DNA from: Providencia rustigianii DSM 4541
GTDB lineage: Bacteria > Pseudomonadota > Gammaproteobacteria > Enterobacterales > Enterobacteriaceae
Length of the DNA stretch: 64,000 nucleotides
Direction of reading: 5' to 3'
Assembly: GCF_000156395.1 (NCBI RefSeq)
Contig: NZ_GG703818.1
Location: forward strand, 894,426 to 958,425
In this document: piece by piece, positions 42,265 through 52,320 of the stretch
Layout of the letters: each line of letters starts with the position of its first letter
How positions within the stretch are numbered: the first letter of the stretch is position 1
Made by a program: the position numbers and the translations under genes
Notes under the pieces: generated by a model
Databases searched by the model: none
The model's input: only the letters and a program-made list of their open reading frames with translations
Told to the model about the DNA's origin: nothing

Positions 42265-42561
42265 TTATTCAGCTGATTCGCCATCTTGCCCAGCAGCACC
42301 ACCTGAATGGTAGTTGCTATTGCCTGCGCCAGCAGTACCTGTACCGCTATGATGAGAAACAGGGCGTGCCGGAACAACAGTAGAGATAGCGTGTTTATAA
42401 ACCATCTGGCTAACTGTGTTTTTCAGCAAAATAACAAATTGGTCAAAAGATTCGATTTGACCCTGTAATTTAATACCATTAACGAGATAAATAGAGACCG
42501 GAACCCTTTCACGACGTAATGCGTTCAGGAACGGATCTTGCAAAGATTGCCCCTTAGCCAT
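42265..42561 (-). CDS. hfq: RNA chaperone Hfq
   Basis: Hexameric Sm-like protein that pairs small RNAs with mRNAs. The 98-residue product has [20 protein letters not shown], the Sm1 motif [16 protein letters not shown] and the Sm2 motif [12 protein letters not shown], all conserved. The C-terminal tail from about residue 70 is variable, rich in Gly, Ser and His, and ends with acidic residues that in E. coli help release RNA. Upstream is miaA, 105 bp away, a region that carries hfq promoters in E. coli. Confidence 0.98.
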   Translation of the reverse strand: MAKGQSLQDPFLNALRRERVPVSIYLVNGIKLQGQIESFDQFVILLKNTVSQMVYKHAISTVVPARPVSHHSGTGTAGAGNSNYHSGGAAGQDGESAE

Positions 42562-42666
42562 TCTATGTTTTCCTTATTTTGTTGTTTTTAAATGAGAATC
42601 TGTCGATTCCAAAAATTACTACTCAAAAATTACGCTTAACGTTTTAATTGTACACAAACAATAGCC

Positions 42667-43608
42667 CTATGCACTAACAACCTGTATAACTGTGTCAAGC
42701 GCCAGCTGAGGTTGTTCACTATCTAACCGGTGAACATTATCCCAGCCTCTCAACCAAGTGACCTGCCGTTTCGCCAATTGACGTGTCGCACAGATCCCTC
42801 GATAAACCATTTCATCATAATCTATTTCACCATCGAGATATGACCACATTTGTCGATACCCTACACAACGGATAGACGGCAAGTCGACATGGAGATCTCC
42901 TCGTTGGTATAGCGCTCTAACTTCATTCTCAAATCCTGCCTCTAGCATTAAATGAAAACGTCGCTCGATACGCTCATGTAAAATTTTACGATCTTGTGGC
43001 TCAATAGCAAACTGAAACACATTATAAGGCAATTCTGTGCCCGCTGTTTGAGTCATTTCAGTCAAAGTTTGTCCCGAAATGAGATATACCTCTAAAGCTC
43101 GGGATAATCTTTGTGGATCATTAGGATGAATTCGCGCTGCTGCAACAGGGTCTACTTCAGCTAAACGACGATGGATTTCACCCCAACCTTGTTCATGAGC
43201 GATTTGCTCAATTGTCTCGCGAATTTCTGGTGACGCGGAAGGCAAAGGAGACAACCCTTCCAACAAGGCTTTAAAATAAAGCATAGTCCCGCCAACCAAC
43301 AATGGAATTTTACCTTGAGATGTAATTTCATCCATTGCATTTAATGCGTCACGACGAAAATCAGCCGCTGAATAAGGTTGTGACGGATCGAGAATATCAA
43401 TCAAACGATGGGGGGCTTGGCTGAGTTCTTCTTCATTTGGCTTTGCGGTACCAATATCCATTCCTCGATAAATCAGCGCTGAATCAACGCTGATTATTTC
43501 TACTGGTAAGTGCTTGCGCAGTTCAATCGCTAAAGCAGTTTTACCCGAGGCCGTTGGGCCCATAAGGAATATTGCATCCGGTTTTTTTTGAGTTACTAAA
43601 TCACTCAT
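42667..43608 (-). CDS. miaA: tRNA dimethylallyltransferase MiaA
   Basis: Transfers a dimethylallyl group to A37 of tRNAs reading UNN codons, the first step to ms2i6A. The 313-residue product has the P-loop [14 protein letters not shown] (about residues 14-27), the [16 protein letters not shown] segment, PHRLID and [16 protein letters not shown]. Near the C-terminus [13 protein letters not shown] and [14 protein letters not shown] form the tRNA-binding region. Its start overlaps the mutL stop by 8 nt. It precedes hfq, as in all enterics. Confidence 0.97.
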   Translation of the reverse strand: MSDLVTQKKPDAIFLMGPTASGKTALAIELRKHLPVEIISVDSALIYRGMDIGTAKPNEEELSQAPHRLIDILDPSQPYSAADFRRDALNAMDEITSQGKIPLLVGGTMLYFKALLEGLSPLPSASPEIRETIEQIAHEQGWGEIHRRLAEVDPVAAARIHPNDPQRLSRALEVYLISGQTLTEMTQTAGTELPYNVFQFAIEPQDRKILHERIERRFHLMLEAGFENEVRALYQRGDLHVDLPSIRCVGYRQMWSYLDGEIDYDEMVYRGICATRQLAKRQVTWLRGWDNVHRLDSEQPQLALDTVIQVVSA

Positions 43609-45556
43609 TTGTTAGTGTAGCTACCACGGATTGTAAATTAATTAATTGTAATAATGTTGGCGGTGGATTTTTCACCCACTGCGGACAGATCCGCTCAACA
43701 TCTGCGAGTAACTGAACAGCCTGTGCCAAACTCCAACTTTCCTCAATTTTTGTCTGTGAAATCGCTTTTGCTAACCATTGCGCGATATTTTCATTAGTAA
43801 CACTTTCTTTTGTCGACAAAAACGCAATTAAATCGGAAAAAAGTTGAGATAAATTTTGTGTTCTTAATGGTAACGATACCGTATGAATAGTCACTTTTCC
43901 ATGAAATATAGTGGCTTCGATACCAAATAATGTTAATTGTGCCTTATATCGTTGTAAAACCTCTACCTCGTCATTTTTTAATGACAATTTTAACGGGATT
44001 AACAACGGCTGAGGCTTTAAAGATTCTTCTGCTGGAGAGAGCTGAGCTAACTTCAACAAATAATTCGCTTCATTTAAGGATAACAGGATTATGCCCAATG
44101 AAGACTCAATTAATGCAAAGTTTTTTGCGTAAATTGTCAATACTTTGCCAAATTGGTAGCCATCCGCATTTTCTGCCACAGATTGGCTCGATATTGAATG
44201 AGTTCCTAATGGTTTTCTTTCTGGAAATAATGTTTTTTTGTCCTCAGGAGCAACAGGGATAGACATCAAGCTTTGATAGAGTTCCCCAGCTTTACGGTCA
44301 TAATCCGGTGCAGAGTATTTGTTTGTATTATTTTCTACCGGAACATAGGGGCTTTTAGAGGCTGAAGAGGCTGTTTTCGGTTCGCTATATGAGGCCTGAG
44401 ATTCTCGGGCATACACTGGTTGATGATCATGGCGTTCATGATTTTTTACCACGCTTCCCACAGATACCGGAGAGGCAAAATAGTTTTCCCCAGCGGAAGC
44501 TCGATTTTCAATTTCTGAAGATATTGGTTCAATTCCTGGTAACTGATCAACAGCGGTAGTATTAAGCAGTACCGTACGAACAGCTTGATAAATAAAATCA
44601 TGTACTAAACGAGCTTGATGAAAGCGTACTTCATGCTTCGCTGGATGAACATTAACATCCACTTGCTTTGGGTCGATCGTCAAATATAGGACATAGGCAG
44701 GCTGCTGGTTTTCATCAAGATGCCCTTCATAAGCTTGGCGAATAGCATGGTTAATCAGCTTGTCGCGCATCATTCGTCCATTCACATAACAATATTGAAT
44801 ATCACTCGCAACATGATGAGAAGATGACGGCGAAACAACCCAGCCTTTGATTGCTAAATCACTATGTTCCCACAATAACGCTAATGCCCCTTGCATAAAT
44901 CCAGTACCACAGATTGCCCCGAGGCGACGCTCTTGCTGAATATCATCATGGGCAGCACGATACTGCTTCACCAATTTACCATTATGAGTCAGGTTTATCG
45001 CAACATCGGGACGAGAAAGCGCAATACGGCGAACAATCTCATCAATATGACCAAATTCTGTTTTTTCCGTACGCATAAATTTACGGCGTGCGGGAGTATT
45101 GTAAAATAAATCCAGCACTTCGACTGTCGTGCCATTGGGATGTGCGGCTGGTTTGACGGTCACTTGCATATCCCGCCCTTCCGCATAAGATTGCCATGCT
45201 TCCGTTTGCTCTGCGGGTTTCGACGTCAATGTTAAGCGTGCGACGGAGCTAATGCTCGCTAATGCTTCGCCACGAAATCCCATACTCATGATGGCTTCAA
45301 GGTCATCTAATGTGGCAATTTTGCTCGTCGCATGGCGCGCTAATGCAAGAACTAATTCATCTTTATTGATCCCGCAGCCGTTATCACGAACACGGATCAA
45401 TTTCTCTCCCCCTCGCTCGATATCAATATCGATGCGTGTAGCCCCTGAATCTAGGCTATTTTCTACGAGCTCTTTCACAACAGATGCTGGTCTTTCGACC
45501 ACTTCACCCGCTGCTATTTGGTTAGCTAGCTGTGGAGAGAGAATTTGAATCGACAT
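43601..45556 (-). CDS. mutL: DNA mismatch repair protein MutL
   Basis: GHKL ATPase that links MutS mismatch recognition to MutH and UvrD. The 651-residue product is about 35 longer than E. coli MutL, mostly in the Ser- and Pro-rich linker (about 340-440). The N-terminal ATPase motifs are [21 protein letters not shown] and [10 protein letters not shown], with [15 protein letters not shown]. The C-terminal dimerisation domain begins near residue 465. The DQHA(X)2E(X)4E endonuclease motif is absent, as expected for a MutH-type system. It overlaps miaA and follows amiB by 11 nt. Confidence 0.97.
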   Translation of the reverse strand: MSIQILSPQLANQIAAGEVVERPASVVKELVENSLDSGATRIDIDIERGGEKLIRVRDNGCGINKDELVLALARHATSKIATLDDLEAIMSMGFRGEALASISSVARLTLTSKPAEQTEAWQSYAEGRDMQVTVKPAAHPNGTTVEVLDLFYNTPARRKFMRTEKTEFGHIDEIVRRIALSRPDVAINLTHNGKLVKQYRAAHDDIQQERRLGAICGTGFMQGALALLWEHSDLAIKGWVVSPSSSHHVASDIQYCYVNGRMMRDKLINHAIRQAYEGHLDENQQPAYVLYLTIDPKQVDVNVHPAKHEVRFHQARLVHDFIYQAVRTVLLNTTAVDQLPGIEPISSEIENRASAGENYFASPVSVGSVVKNHERHDHQPVYARESQASYSEPKTASSASKSPYVPVENNTNKYSAPDYDRKAGELYQSLMSIPVAPEDKKTLFPERKPLGTHSISSQSVAENADGYQFGKVLTIYAKNFALIESSLGIILLSLNEANYLLKLAQLSPAEESLKPQPLLIPLKLSLKNDEVEVLQRYKAQLTLFGIEATIFHGKVTIHTVSLPLRTQNLSQLFSDLIAFLSTKESVTNENIAQWLAKAISQTKIEESWSLAQAVQLLADVERICPQWVKNPPPTLLQLINLQSVVATLTNE

Positions 45557-45567
45557 TATCTACTCGC

Positions 45568-46884
45568 TTATTTTGGGGCGGCTTGTAACGGGTTCGCTAA
45601 GAAATACTGACGCAACCCTTGATGAATACCATCCGCGACTTTCTCTTGGTAATCATTTGATTTTAATAGCTGCTCTTCTGCTGTGTTACTGATAAACCCA
45701 GTTTCAACCAAGATTGATGGAATATCCGGAGAACGTAACACACCGAGACTGGCATGTTCTGGGGTTTTCTTATGAATATTACCTACTTTACGAAGTTCAC
45801 GAATCACATGAACAGCCACGTCATAACCAACACGCTGTGAATGACCAAATTGCAAATCCAATACTGCTTGGCTTAAATAAGGGTCGGCGCCACTAAGCGC
45901 ATCACCAGCACCACCTAGTAATTCTGACTGTTTCTCACGCTGTTCTAACCAGCTACCTAATTCACTGTTCGCTCGACGATTTGATAACACCCAAACAGAG
46001 GCACCTCGCGCACTGCTGTTTGGTGCGGAGTCAGCATGAATGGAAACCAGCATATTGGCACCTTTTTTACGTGCGACATCCGAGCGGCCACTGACTGAAA
46101 TAAAGTAGTCACCCTCCCTCGTCATAACGGGTTTAAACATCGGGTCTGCATCGAGTTTTTGATACAGTTTACGCGCTACACTCAGGGTGACGTCTTTTTC
46201 TTTATAACCATTTTTACCAATCGCGCCGGGATCTTTACCACCGTGCCCTGCATCAATCGCAATCACGACCTGCTTAGTTCCTTTCGGTAAGCTTTTTGTT
46301 ACTGCAGGCTTTGTTGCAGGTACTGTGGCTGGCGTCACCGCCGGAGAATTCATTTTTAGCGGTTTCTCTTGCACAGTTGATGGATTACGTGTTGATGTTG
46401 TCACCGCAGGCTGAGCCATATCAGTGCTATTGAAAGAGTTCGATGAGCTGCTATTACCCGTTGATACTGTCAATACCAATTGATATTGCCCAGAAACTTG
46501 CTTAACTATCGCTTTGGTTTTTGCTGCTTGGGACAGCTCTAATACGATACGTTGATGACGGTTATCGGGAGCTTGACTTGAGCGCACCTGTTTAACTAAA
46601 TCACCTTTCGGAAGCTTAATTGGTAAACCGATGATTTTACCACTTTGTTGGATATCAACCACTAAACGTTCAGGTGAATGCAACGGAAAGGTCGAATAAT
46701 CAGGCTTTCCATCAACAAAAGTTAATGTCACTTGCGCCTGTGAAGGGCTATTATTGACTTGAATATTAGAAAGTGATGCAGCCTGAGCCAAGGATGTCAT
46801 TAAGCCTAGCGCAAACACTATCAATAATAAAAAGAAAGAAAAAAGACCCTTAGTTGTTATTCTGTTTATCGATGCATTCATCAT
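45568..46884 (-). CDS. amiB: N-acetylmuramoyl-L-alanine amidase AmiB
   Basis: Periplasmic zinc amidase that cleaves the stem peptide from septal peptidoglycan; activated by EnvC in E. coli. The 438 residues contain a signal peptide (about 1-36, ending AQA), an N-terminal AMIN domain (about 37-145, septum targeting), a Ser/Thr/Pro-rich linker and an Amidase_3 domain (about 208-430). Zinc and catalytic motifs are IDAGHGGKDPGAIG, SIHADSAPN and SILVETGFISN. Two Met codons stand in tandem at the start. It lies between tsaE and mutL. Confidence 0.96.
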   Translation of the reverse strand: MMNASINRITTKGLFSFFLLLIVFALGLMTSLAQAASLSNIQVNNSPSQAQVTLTFVDGKPDYSTFPLHSPERLVVDIQQSGKIIGLPIKLPKGDLVKQVRSSQAPDNRHQRIVLELSQAAKTKAIVKQVSGQYQLVLTVSTGNSSSSNSFNSTDMAQPAVTTSTRNPSTVQEKPLKMNSPAVTPATVPATKPAVTKSLPKGTKQVVIAIDAGHGGKDPGAIGKNGYKEKDVTLSVARKLYQKLDADPMFKPVMTREGDYFISVSGRSDVARKKGANMLVSIHADSAPNSSARGASVWVLSNRRANSELGSWLEQREKQSELLGGAGDALSGADPYLSQAVLDLQFGHSQRVGYDVAVHVIRELRKVGNIHKKTPEHASLGVLRSPDIPSILVETGFISNTAEEQLLKSNDYQEKVADGIHQGLRQYFLANPLQAAPK

Positions 46885-46898
46885 GAGCTATATATTCC

Positions 46899-47363
46899 TT
46901 AGAATACCGGTAATGCTTCTAGTAACGACTCTCCAGTTGCCGAAAAAGCCACTAAACGTGCCTGGCGCCCTTCATCTTTATACGTTAAATGGAGTTCAAG
47001 ATCCGCTTCAGGTAAAAATCCCTTGCCTTGCTGTGGCCATTCAACCAAACAGATTGAGTTGCCCGAAAAATAGTCGCGAATTCCCATAAACTCAAGTTCT
47101 TCAGGATCAGCTAAACGATAGAGATCAAAATGAAAAACCTGTCTATCCGCTAATTCGTAGGGTTCAACTAATGTATAAGTCGGGCTTTTTACGTGACCTT
47201 TATGACCAAGCGCTTGAAGGAATCCACGACTAAATGTCGTCTTTCCTGCGCCAAGATCGCCATATAAGTTAATCACAACGCCTTGATGGCAAGCACTGGC
47301 AATAGCGCGCCCCAGCGCAACTGTTTGCTCTTCATTAGCGAGTTGTATTGTGCATTCTTTCAT
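46899..47363 (-). CDS. tsaE: tRNA t6A biosynthesis ATPase TsaE
   Basis: ATPase partner of TsaB-TsaD in threonylcarbamoyl modification of A37 in ANN-decoding tRNAs. The ATG at 47361-47363 gives 154 residues. The P-loop is [19 protein letters not shown], followed by [31 protein letters not shown] and CLVEWPQQG. It starts the tsaE-amiB-mutL-miaA-hfq-hflX series. In E. coli nnr precedes tsaE; here the 215 bp up to queG hold no nnr. Confidence 0.96.
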   Translation of the reverse strand: MKECTIQLANEEQTVALGRAIASACHQGVVINLYGDLGAGKTTFSRGFLQALGHKGHVKSPTYTLVEPYELADRQVFHFDLYRLADPEELEFMGIRDYFSGNSICLVEWPQQGKGFLPEADLELHLTYKDEGRQARLVAFSATGESLLEALPVF

Positions 47364-47578
47364 AGTTGGTGCAGCCAATTATAATGATAAAATCGAATCA
47401 GAATTGATATTACCGCTTATATTAACCTAAGCAGATCCATTTTTCTTATTTAACATTGTGTGAACATCGAGATCAGAAGTTTCTGACCTTGATCGCAAAG
47501 CTCAACAGGGGGTTATTTTGATAAATGAAACGATCATGTTAGAGTGCCTGCGAATCCACTTTTACCTTGATAGAACCC

Positions 47579-48736
47579 ATGTCTACACGCCTTGATCTTA
47601 ATCTTCTTGCCCAAAATATAAAACAATGGGGCCTCGATGCTGGCTTTCAACAAGTTGGCATCTGCGATACCGATTTATCCCTCGAAGAACCAAAGCTTCA
47701 AGCTTGGTTAGATAAGCAATATCATGGTGATATGGAATGGATGAATCGCCATGGCATGATGCGGGCCAGACCCCATGAGCTACATCCCGGCACATTACGA
47801 GTCATCAGTGTGCGCATGAATTACCTTCCCGCAAAAGCCGCATTTGCCAGCACACTCAATAACCCTGAACTTGGCTATATCAGCCGTTATGCGCTGGGGC
47901 GAGATTACCATAAGCTCTTAAAAAAACGCTTAAAGATTCTTGGCGATCGTATTTTAGATTATTGCAGACAGTTTGAATGTTCTGATGATCTTAATTTCCG
48001 TCCTTTTGTGGATTCCGCACCGATCCTTGAACGGCCTCTTGCGGTTAAAGCAGGTTTGGGATGGACAGGAAAACATTCTTTAGTTATCAATCAACAAGCT
48101 GGATCTTGGTTTTTTCTTGGGGAGCTGTTGATCAATCTCCCTCTTCCCGTGGATCAACCTATAGAGGAACAATGTGGGCGTTGCGTAGCATGTATCACAA
48201 CCTGCCCAACAGGTGCAATTGTAGAACCTTATACCATTGATGCGAGACGTTGTATTTCTTATCTGACTATTGAGTTGGATGGCGCAATCCCCGAAGAATT
48301 TCGTCCATTAATGGGAAATCGTATTTATGGTTGCGATGACTGCCAACTTATTTGCCCATGGAACCGATTTTCCCAGCTAACCGACGAAGATGATTTTAGC
48401 CCAAGAGCCGCATTGCATACGCCAGAACTTTTGGATTTATTCGCTTGGAGTGAGGATAAATTTCTCCGTGCCACTGAGGGGTCAGCGATCCGTCGAATTG
48501 GCTATATTAAATGGCTAAGAAATATCAGCGTTGCTCTTGGCAATGCCCCCTACCAAGACCAGATTGTCCTCGCTTTACAAAATCGCCTTGGAATCAATCC
48601 GATGCTTGATGAGCATTTTCAGTGGTCGATTCGCCAGCAACTACAACGGCGAGAAGAGAATCAAGTGACTATTCAAACTTCACAACAAAAGCGACTTGTA
48701 CGCGCTATTACCAAAGGTTTACCGCGGGACGCTTAA
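47579..48736 (+). CDS. queG: Epoxyqueuosine reductase QueG
   Basis: Cobalamin- and Fe-S-dependent enzyme catalysing the last step of queuosine synthesis in tRNA. The ATG at 47579 gives 385 residues; the earlier TTG frame is not conserved. Two 4Fe-4S clusters are bound by CGRCVACITTCPTGA and by cysteines in YGCDDCQLICPWN. The catalytic region contains FRPFVDSAPILERPLAVKAGLGW and GKHSLVIN. The C-terminal part has HEAT-like helices with EGSAIRRIGYIKWLRN. It is divergent from tsaE and convergent with the tRNA-Gly cluster. Confidence 0.97.
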   Translation: MSTRLDLNLLAQNIKQWGLDAGFQQVGICDTDLSLEEPKLQAWLDKQYHGDMEWMNRHGMMRARPHELHPGTLRVISVRMNYLPAKAAFASTLNNPELGYISRYALGRDYHKLLKKRLKILGDRILDYCRQFECSDDLNFRPFVDSAPILERPLAVKAGLGWTGKHSLVINQQAGSWFFLGELLINLPLPVDQPIEEQCGRCVACITTCPTGAIVEPYTIDARRCISYLTIELDGAIPEEFRPLMGNRIYGCDDCQLICPWNRFSQLTDEDDFSPRAALHTPELLDLFAWSEDKFLRATEGSAIRRIGYIKWLRNISVALGNAPYQDQIVLALQNRLGINPMLDEHFQWSIRQQLQRREENQVTIQTSQQKRLVRAITKGLPRDA

Positions 48737-48943
48737 AAAAGATGCGGTTATATATCTTGATCTGTTAATTGTCAAATCGATGTGAATAAAATAAAAAAGT
48801 TCTTAGCCGACAATAGGTAAAGGATTTGCAAGTTATGCTTAGCACATTTTGAATAAATAAAATTAATCAATAAATTCAATTAGTTAATTTATTTCATTAT
48901 AAAATTCATTTTATGATAATCTAAAATTAACCTACAAGTAACC

Positions 48944-48952
48944 TGTGGATAA
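48944..48952 (-). promoter_or_regulatory. Consensus DnaA box 1
   Basis: The minus strand reads TTATCCACA, the strongest DnaA-binding nonamer. It is part of the same-orientation cluster between queG and the tRNA genes. Confidence 0.75.
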
Positions 48953-49008
48953 CTCTGTGTGGTAAATTATTTCAAAATAGACTAAACGCAACCTAAACAC
49001 ATTCAGGC

Positions 49009-49017
49009 TGTGGATAA
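49009..49017 (-). promoter_or_regulatory. Consensus DnaA box 2
   Basis: A second perfect TTATCCACA on the minus strand, 65 bp (about six helical turns) from box 1 and in the same orientation. Confidence 0.75.
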
Positions 49018-49257
49018 CTTTCTCTTATAGAGAAATAATAAAATACGCTGATTTTTGGTTAACTAATCAGAGTTAAGTTGTGAAAAAATCAGGTTAAGAA
49101 GATTGTTTGACTGAACTAAGAAAAAATGACTTTTTTGTCGCCCATTCAAACGAGTGCCATTCTGGCAGAAGTTCTTACTGAAATGCCCTATTGCTAAGGG
49201 GTGGCTATTCTATGGCGACCGATTAGCGAATGCAAGTAAAAAACTTGATTTGATCTC

Positions 49258-49286
49258 AAAAAGATCCTGAATAATAAAAGGATCCC
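49258..49286 (-). terminator. Terminator of the tRNA-Gly operon
   Basis: GATCCT (49263-49268) and AGGATC (49279-49284) can pair. On the minus strand the hairpin is followed by TTTTT. It lies about 140 nt past the last tRNA gene. Confidence 0.55.
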
Positions 49287-49423
49287 GTAGGGGAGCAAGA
49301 TAAAAACATGACTACTTAATAATTGAGCATCACGAGGGCAAATAAGGAATATTACTTAGCGATAGTAAAAGATGATTTGCAATTACAGAGGAGATTAATT
49401 TAGAAAATTACCTGAAGAAAAAT

Positions 49424-49499
<76 letters not shown>

Positions 49500-49537
49500 A
49501 TTTGGTGGATACTTCTGACTAAAACACTAAGAAAGTT

Positions 49538-49613
<76 letters not shown>

Positions 49614-49653
49614 ATTCCGAAAATAGTGTTCTAGCTAAAACATCAAGAAAATT

Positions 49654-49729
<76 letters not shown>

Positions 49730-49794
49730 ATTCCGGTTCTTGGTGCTTTAATCGTGCCGATAAAACCAAAAAATCTCATCGGTACGGGGAGCGC

Positions 49795-49822
49795 ATTATA
49801 CGAAAAAATAGGAGACTAGCAA
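49795..49822 (-). promoter_or_regulatory. Stable-RNA promoter of the tRNA-Gly operon
   Basis: On the minus strand -35 TTGCTA (49817-49822) is separated by 16 bp from a perfect -10 TATAAT (49795-49800). A GC-rich discriminator (GCGCTCCCCG) follows, the hallmark of stringently controlled tRNA and rRNA promoters. Confidence 0.8.
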
Positions 49823-49961
49823 GCCCTTGAGCCCAATTTTTTTATTTTTTTGTTCATTTGTTGATAAATTCATCACAATGATGATTTTGTCATCGAGATT
49901 GTTAATCTTCTTTCTCAAGACGTTAACATTGTTAACTTTTCTATTAAACACCTTACTTTGT

Positions 49962-50255
49962 TTATTTTACTAATCTTGTATTGGCTGCTGTATAGGCTGT
50001 ACTCGCTTCCCTTTTTCCTATAGCAATAACAAAAATAACAATTTCCGAATGAATAACTTGATAAACTAAACGATAGCCTGAAGAGCGCAATTTAATTTTA
50101 TAGCAACTTGACAACTCTCCATGTAACCGACCTGACTCAACATGCGGATTTTTTTGTGGTTTTTTCAGTTTATTTTTAAATTGATCTCGAATACTGCTAT
50201 CAAGTTTTTTCCACTCCTTTAAAGCTCGTTCATCAAACTCAATACTATATATCAT
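49962..50255 (-). CDS. relE: RelE-family toxin of a type II toxin-antitoxin system
   Basis: A 97-residue basic protein of the RelE/ParE fold, expected to cleave mRNA in the ribosomal A site. It shows MIYSIEFDERALKEWKKLDSS, GRLHGELSSCYKIKLRSSGYRLVY (the basic core strand with K and R residues) and VIFVIAIGKRE. Its start overlaps the antitoxin end by 11 nt, so translation is coupled. It is shorter than a typical ParE and close to E. coli RelE at 95. The pair lies between the tRNA-Gly operon and orn, where E. coli has no gene. Confidence 0.88.
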   Translation of the reverse strand: MIYSIEFDERALKEWKKLDSSIRDQFKNKLKKPQKNPHVESGRLHGELSSCYKIKLRSSGYRLVYQVIHSEIVIFVIAIGKREASTAYTAANTRLVK

Positions 50256-50499
50256 CCAAATTTACTCTGATTCGTTTTGCTGGTTTTTTCAAACGCTCAC
50301 GAACTACTGCCAAAATTTCATCATCAGCATCACTTTCACTCACGACAACAGAAACCTCAGTAAAAGGTAATTTTTTATTCTCTGCTACATATCGTAAAAA
50401 TAATCTGAGTGCATCAGATGGGGATAAATTTAATTTTTCAAAGGCTTGAAATGCCTCTTTTTTTAATTGTTCATCGACTCTAATTTGTATTGTTGTCAT
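50245..50499 (-). CDS. relB: RelB/DinJ-family antitoxin
   Basis: An 84-residue antitoxin with an N-terminal ribbon-helix-helix (TTIQIRVDEQLKKEAFQAFEKL, LSPSDALRLFLRYVA) and a C-terminal tail (VRERLKKPAKRIRVNLDDI) that would wrap the toxin. The ATG at 50497-50499 is preferred over the ATG two codons upstream because GGAG is then 7 nt away. It is expected to repress its own operon with RelE as corepressor. A perfect palindrome 52 bp upstream is the likely operator. Confidence 0.88.
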   Translation of the reverse strand: MTTIQIRVDEQLKKEAFQAFEKLNLSPSDALRLFLRYVAENKKLPFTEVSVVVSESDADDEILAVVRERLKKPAKRIRVNLDDI

Positions 50500-50550
50500 C
50501 ACCATACTCCAGTATTTTCTGAGTTTTATTCAATAGAATAACGTAATGAC

Positions 50551-50577
50551 AGATGTAATGCAATTTGCATTACATCT
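50551..50577. repeat. Perfect palindrome upstream of relBE (candidate operator)
   Basis: AGATGTAATGCAA (50551-50563) and its exact reverse complement TTGCATTACATCT (50565-50577) flank a single T. Each arm is 13 bp without mismatch. It lies between the orn stop and relB. No T run follows, so it is not an orn terminator; operator function for the ribbon-helix-helix antitoxin is inferred. Confidence 0.7.
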
Positions 50578-50587
50578 ATGACATCTA

Positions 50588-51130
50588 TCACTTAATAAAC
50601 GTTTCTCGATAATAGACCAGTTCAGCGATTGACTCTCGGATATCATCCAACGCTTGATGGGTCCCTTTTTTAGTAAAACCCGCTAAAATTTCTGGTTTCC
50701 AACGGCGCGCTAACTCTTTCAGAGTGCTCACATCGAGGTAACGATAATGGAAATAGCTTTCTAACTCAGGCATATAGTTGAATAAGAATCGGCGGTCTTG
50801 TCCTACACTGTTACCACAGATTGGTGATGCCCCTTTTGGAACCCATTTCTCTAAGAATTCGATTGTCGCTAACTCAGCTTCACGTTCATTGATCGTGCTT
50901 TTACGAATACGATCGACCAAGCCGCTGCCAGTATGGGTATTTACGTTCCATTCATCCATCAGAGCTAATTGTTCTTCCGTTTGATGAACGGCAATAACAG
51001 GACCTTCCGCTAAAATATTTAAATTGCTGTCCGTCACTATGGTCGCAATTTCAATAATACGGTCGCGGACAGGATCGAGTCCGGTCATTTCTAAATCGAT
51101 CCAAATTAAATTATTCTCATTCTTTTGCAT
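50588..51130 (-). CDS. orn: Oligoribonuclease
   Basis: DEDD-family 3'-5' exonuclease that finishes RNA decay by hydrolysing diribonucleotides, including pGpG. The 180-residue product has the ExoI motif [12 protein letters not shown], ExoII around [19 protein letters not shown] and ExoIII in [14 protein letters not shown] with the catalytic HxxxxD spacing (H..D). It is divergent from rsgA and upstream of the relBE pair on the same strand, so readthrough into relBE is possible. Confidence 0.97.
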   Translation of the reverse strand: MQKNENNLIWIDLEMTGLDPVRDRIIEIATIVTDSNLNILAEGPVIAVHQTEEQLALMDEWNVNTHTGSGLVDRIRKSTINEREAELATIEFLEKWVPKGASPICGNSVGQDRRFLFNYMPELESYFHYRYLDVSTLKELARRWKPEILAGFTKKGTHQALDDIRESIAELVYYRETFIK

Positions 51131-51267
51131 GATATGCCCTAACTGAATACGGTGGAGTTAAGGTATGATAGCACCCTTCATGCTATGAGTTATAGGTGTG
51201 TTGCTGTTGTGTGGCATGCCCAATTAGTATTATATAGACACTACATTATTCAAGTGAGAGAGGTCAG

Positions 51268-52320
51268 GTGGCTAAGCAGAAATTGTCGAAAGGTCAACAA
51301 CGCCGCGTACAAGAAAATCATCAAAAAAGATTGAGAAAACAAAAGACAATCGAGATTGATGATAGTCAATTAGGTGAAGCTCAAGAAGGCTTAGTGATTA
51401 GCCGTTTTGGGCAACATGCTGATATCGAATCCGCAGACGGTACCGTACAACGTTGTAACCTGCGTAGAACCATTTCATCTTTAGTGACTGGGGATAAAGT
51501 CGTATGGCGTCCCGCAATCAACACTCAAAGTGATATAAAAATCAATGGCATCGTTGAAGCTGTGCATGAGCGACATTCTGTACTGACTCGCCCTGATTAC
51601 TACGACGGATTAAAGCCAATCGCTGCCAATATTGACCAGATCGTTGTTGTTTCCGCGATCCTACCTGAATTATCCCTCAACATTATCGACCGCTATTTAG
51701 TGGCTTGTGAAACCACTGGGATCCAACCGGTTATTGTCTTAAATAAAGTCGACTTATTGGATGATGAGAATCGCGAATGGGTGAGTGACCTCATGACCAT
51801 TTATACTGATATCGGCTATCAAGTGTTAGAAGTCTCTAGCCATACAAGTGAAGGAATGGAAGCGCTCACTAACGCTCTAGCAGGTAAAGTTTCTGTGTTT
51901 GTAGGGCAGTCTGGTGTCGGTAAATCCAGCTTATTAAATACCTTACTACCGCATAATGCAGAAAGTATTTTAGTGAATGATGTTTCAGATGGCTCAGGCT
52001 TAGGGCAACATACAACCACGGCCTCCAGGCTCTATCACTTTCCACAAGGCGGCGATGTTATTGACTCCCCAGGTGTTCGAGAATTTGGTTTGTGGCATCT
52101 CACCACGGAACAAGTGACCAAAGGATTTGTCGAATTTAAAGATTACCTTGGCGGATGTAAATTCCGTGACTGTAAACATTTAGATGATCCGGGTTGCTTG
52201 CTAAGAGAGGCAATGGAAGAAGGTAGAATCGCTGAGTCACGCTTTGAAAACTATCACCGTATTCTAGAAAGTATGGAACAGGTCAAACCTCGCGGTAACT
52301 TTACAGCCAAAGATAAATAA
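51268..52320 (+). CDS. rsgA: Small-subunit ribosome biogenesis GTPase RsgA
   Basis: Circularly permuted GTPase that checks late 30S assembly. The product has 350 residues from a GTG start after AGAGGT. A basic N-terminus ([21 protein letters not shown]) precedes an OB fold (about 40-105). The permuted G domain has NKVDLL before the P-loop [12 protein letters not shown], then DSPGVREFG. The C-terminal zinc domain has [14 protein letters not shown]. It leads rsgA-psd-mscM and is divergent from orn, as in E. coli. Confidence 0.97.
   Translation: MAKQKLSKGQQRRVQENHQKRLRKQKTIEIDDSQLGEAQEGLVISRFGQHADIESADGTVQRCNLRRTISSLVTGDKVVWRPAINTQSDIKINGIVEAVHERHSVLTRPDYYDGLKPIAANIDQIVVVSAILPELSLNIIDRYLVACETTGIQPVIVLNKVDLLDDENREWVSDLMTIYTDIGYQVLEVSSHTSEGMEALTNALAGKVSVFVGQSGVGKSSLLNTLLPHNAESILVNDVSDGSGLGQHTTTASRLYHFPQGGDVIDSPGVREFGLWHLTTEQVTKGFVEFKDYLGGCKFRDCKHLDDPGCLLREAMEEGRIAESRFENYHRILESMEQVKPRGNFTAKDK

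Larger units (their letters stand above)
48737..49423. other. datA: Non-coding region with clustered DnaA boxes (candidate datA-like locus)
   Basis: This 687-bp gap is the longest without a gene in the window and lies between queG and the tRNA-Gly cluster, the place I recall for E. coli datA. On the minus strand it has TTATTCACA (48781-48789), TTATCCACA (48944-48952 and 49009-49017) and the relaxed TTTTTCACA (49079-49087). All point the same way. An IHF-like sequence AATCAATAAATTC (48865-48877, one mismatch) lies between the first two. The name datA rests on synteny and motifs and is an inference. Confidence 0.6.

Noticed and set aside
48737-49423. Chromosomal replication origin oriC
   Set aside because: The DnaA boxes are few and all in one orientation, there are no dense GATC sites or clear 13-mer unwinding repeats, and the flanking genes are not mnmG and mioC. 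A datA-like role fits the neighbours better.
49875-49945. Terminator of relBE
   Set aside because: Short hairpins such as GATGA/TCATC and GTTAAC/GTTAAC can be drawn, but none has a following T run on the relBE strand, so no terminator is claimed.
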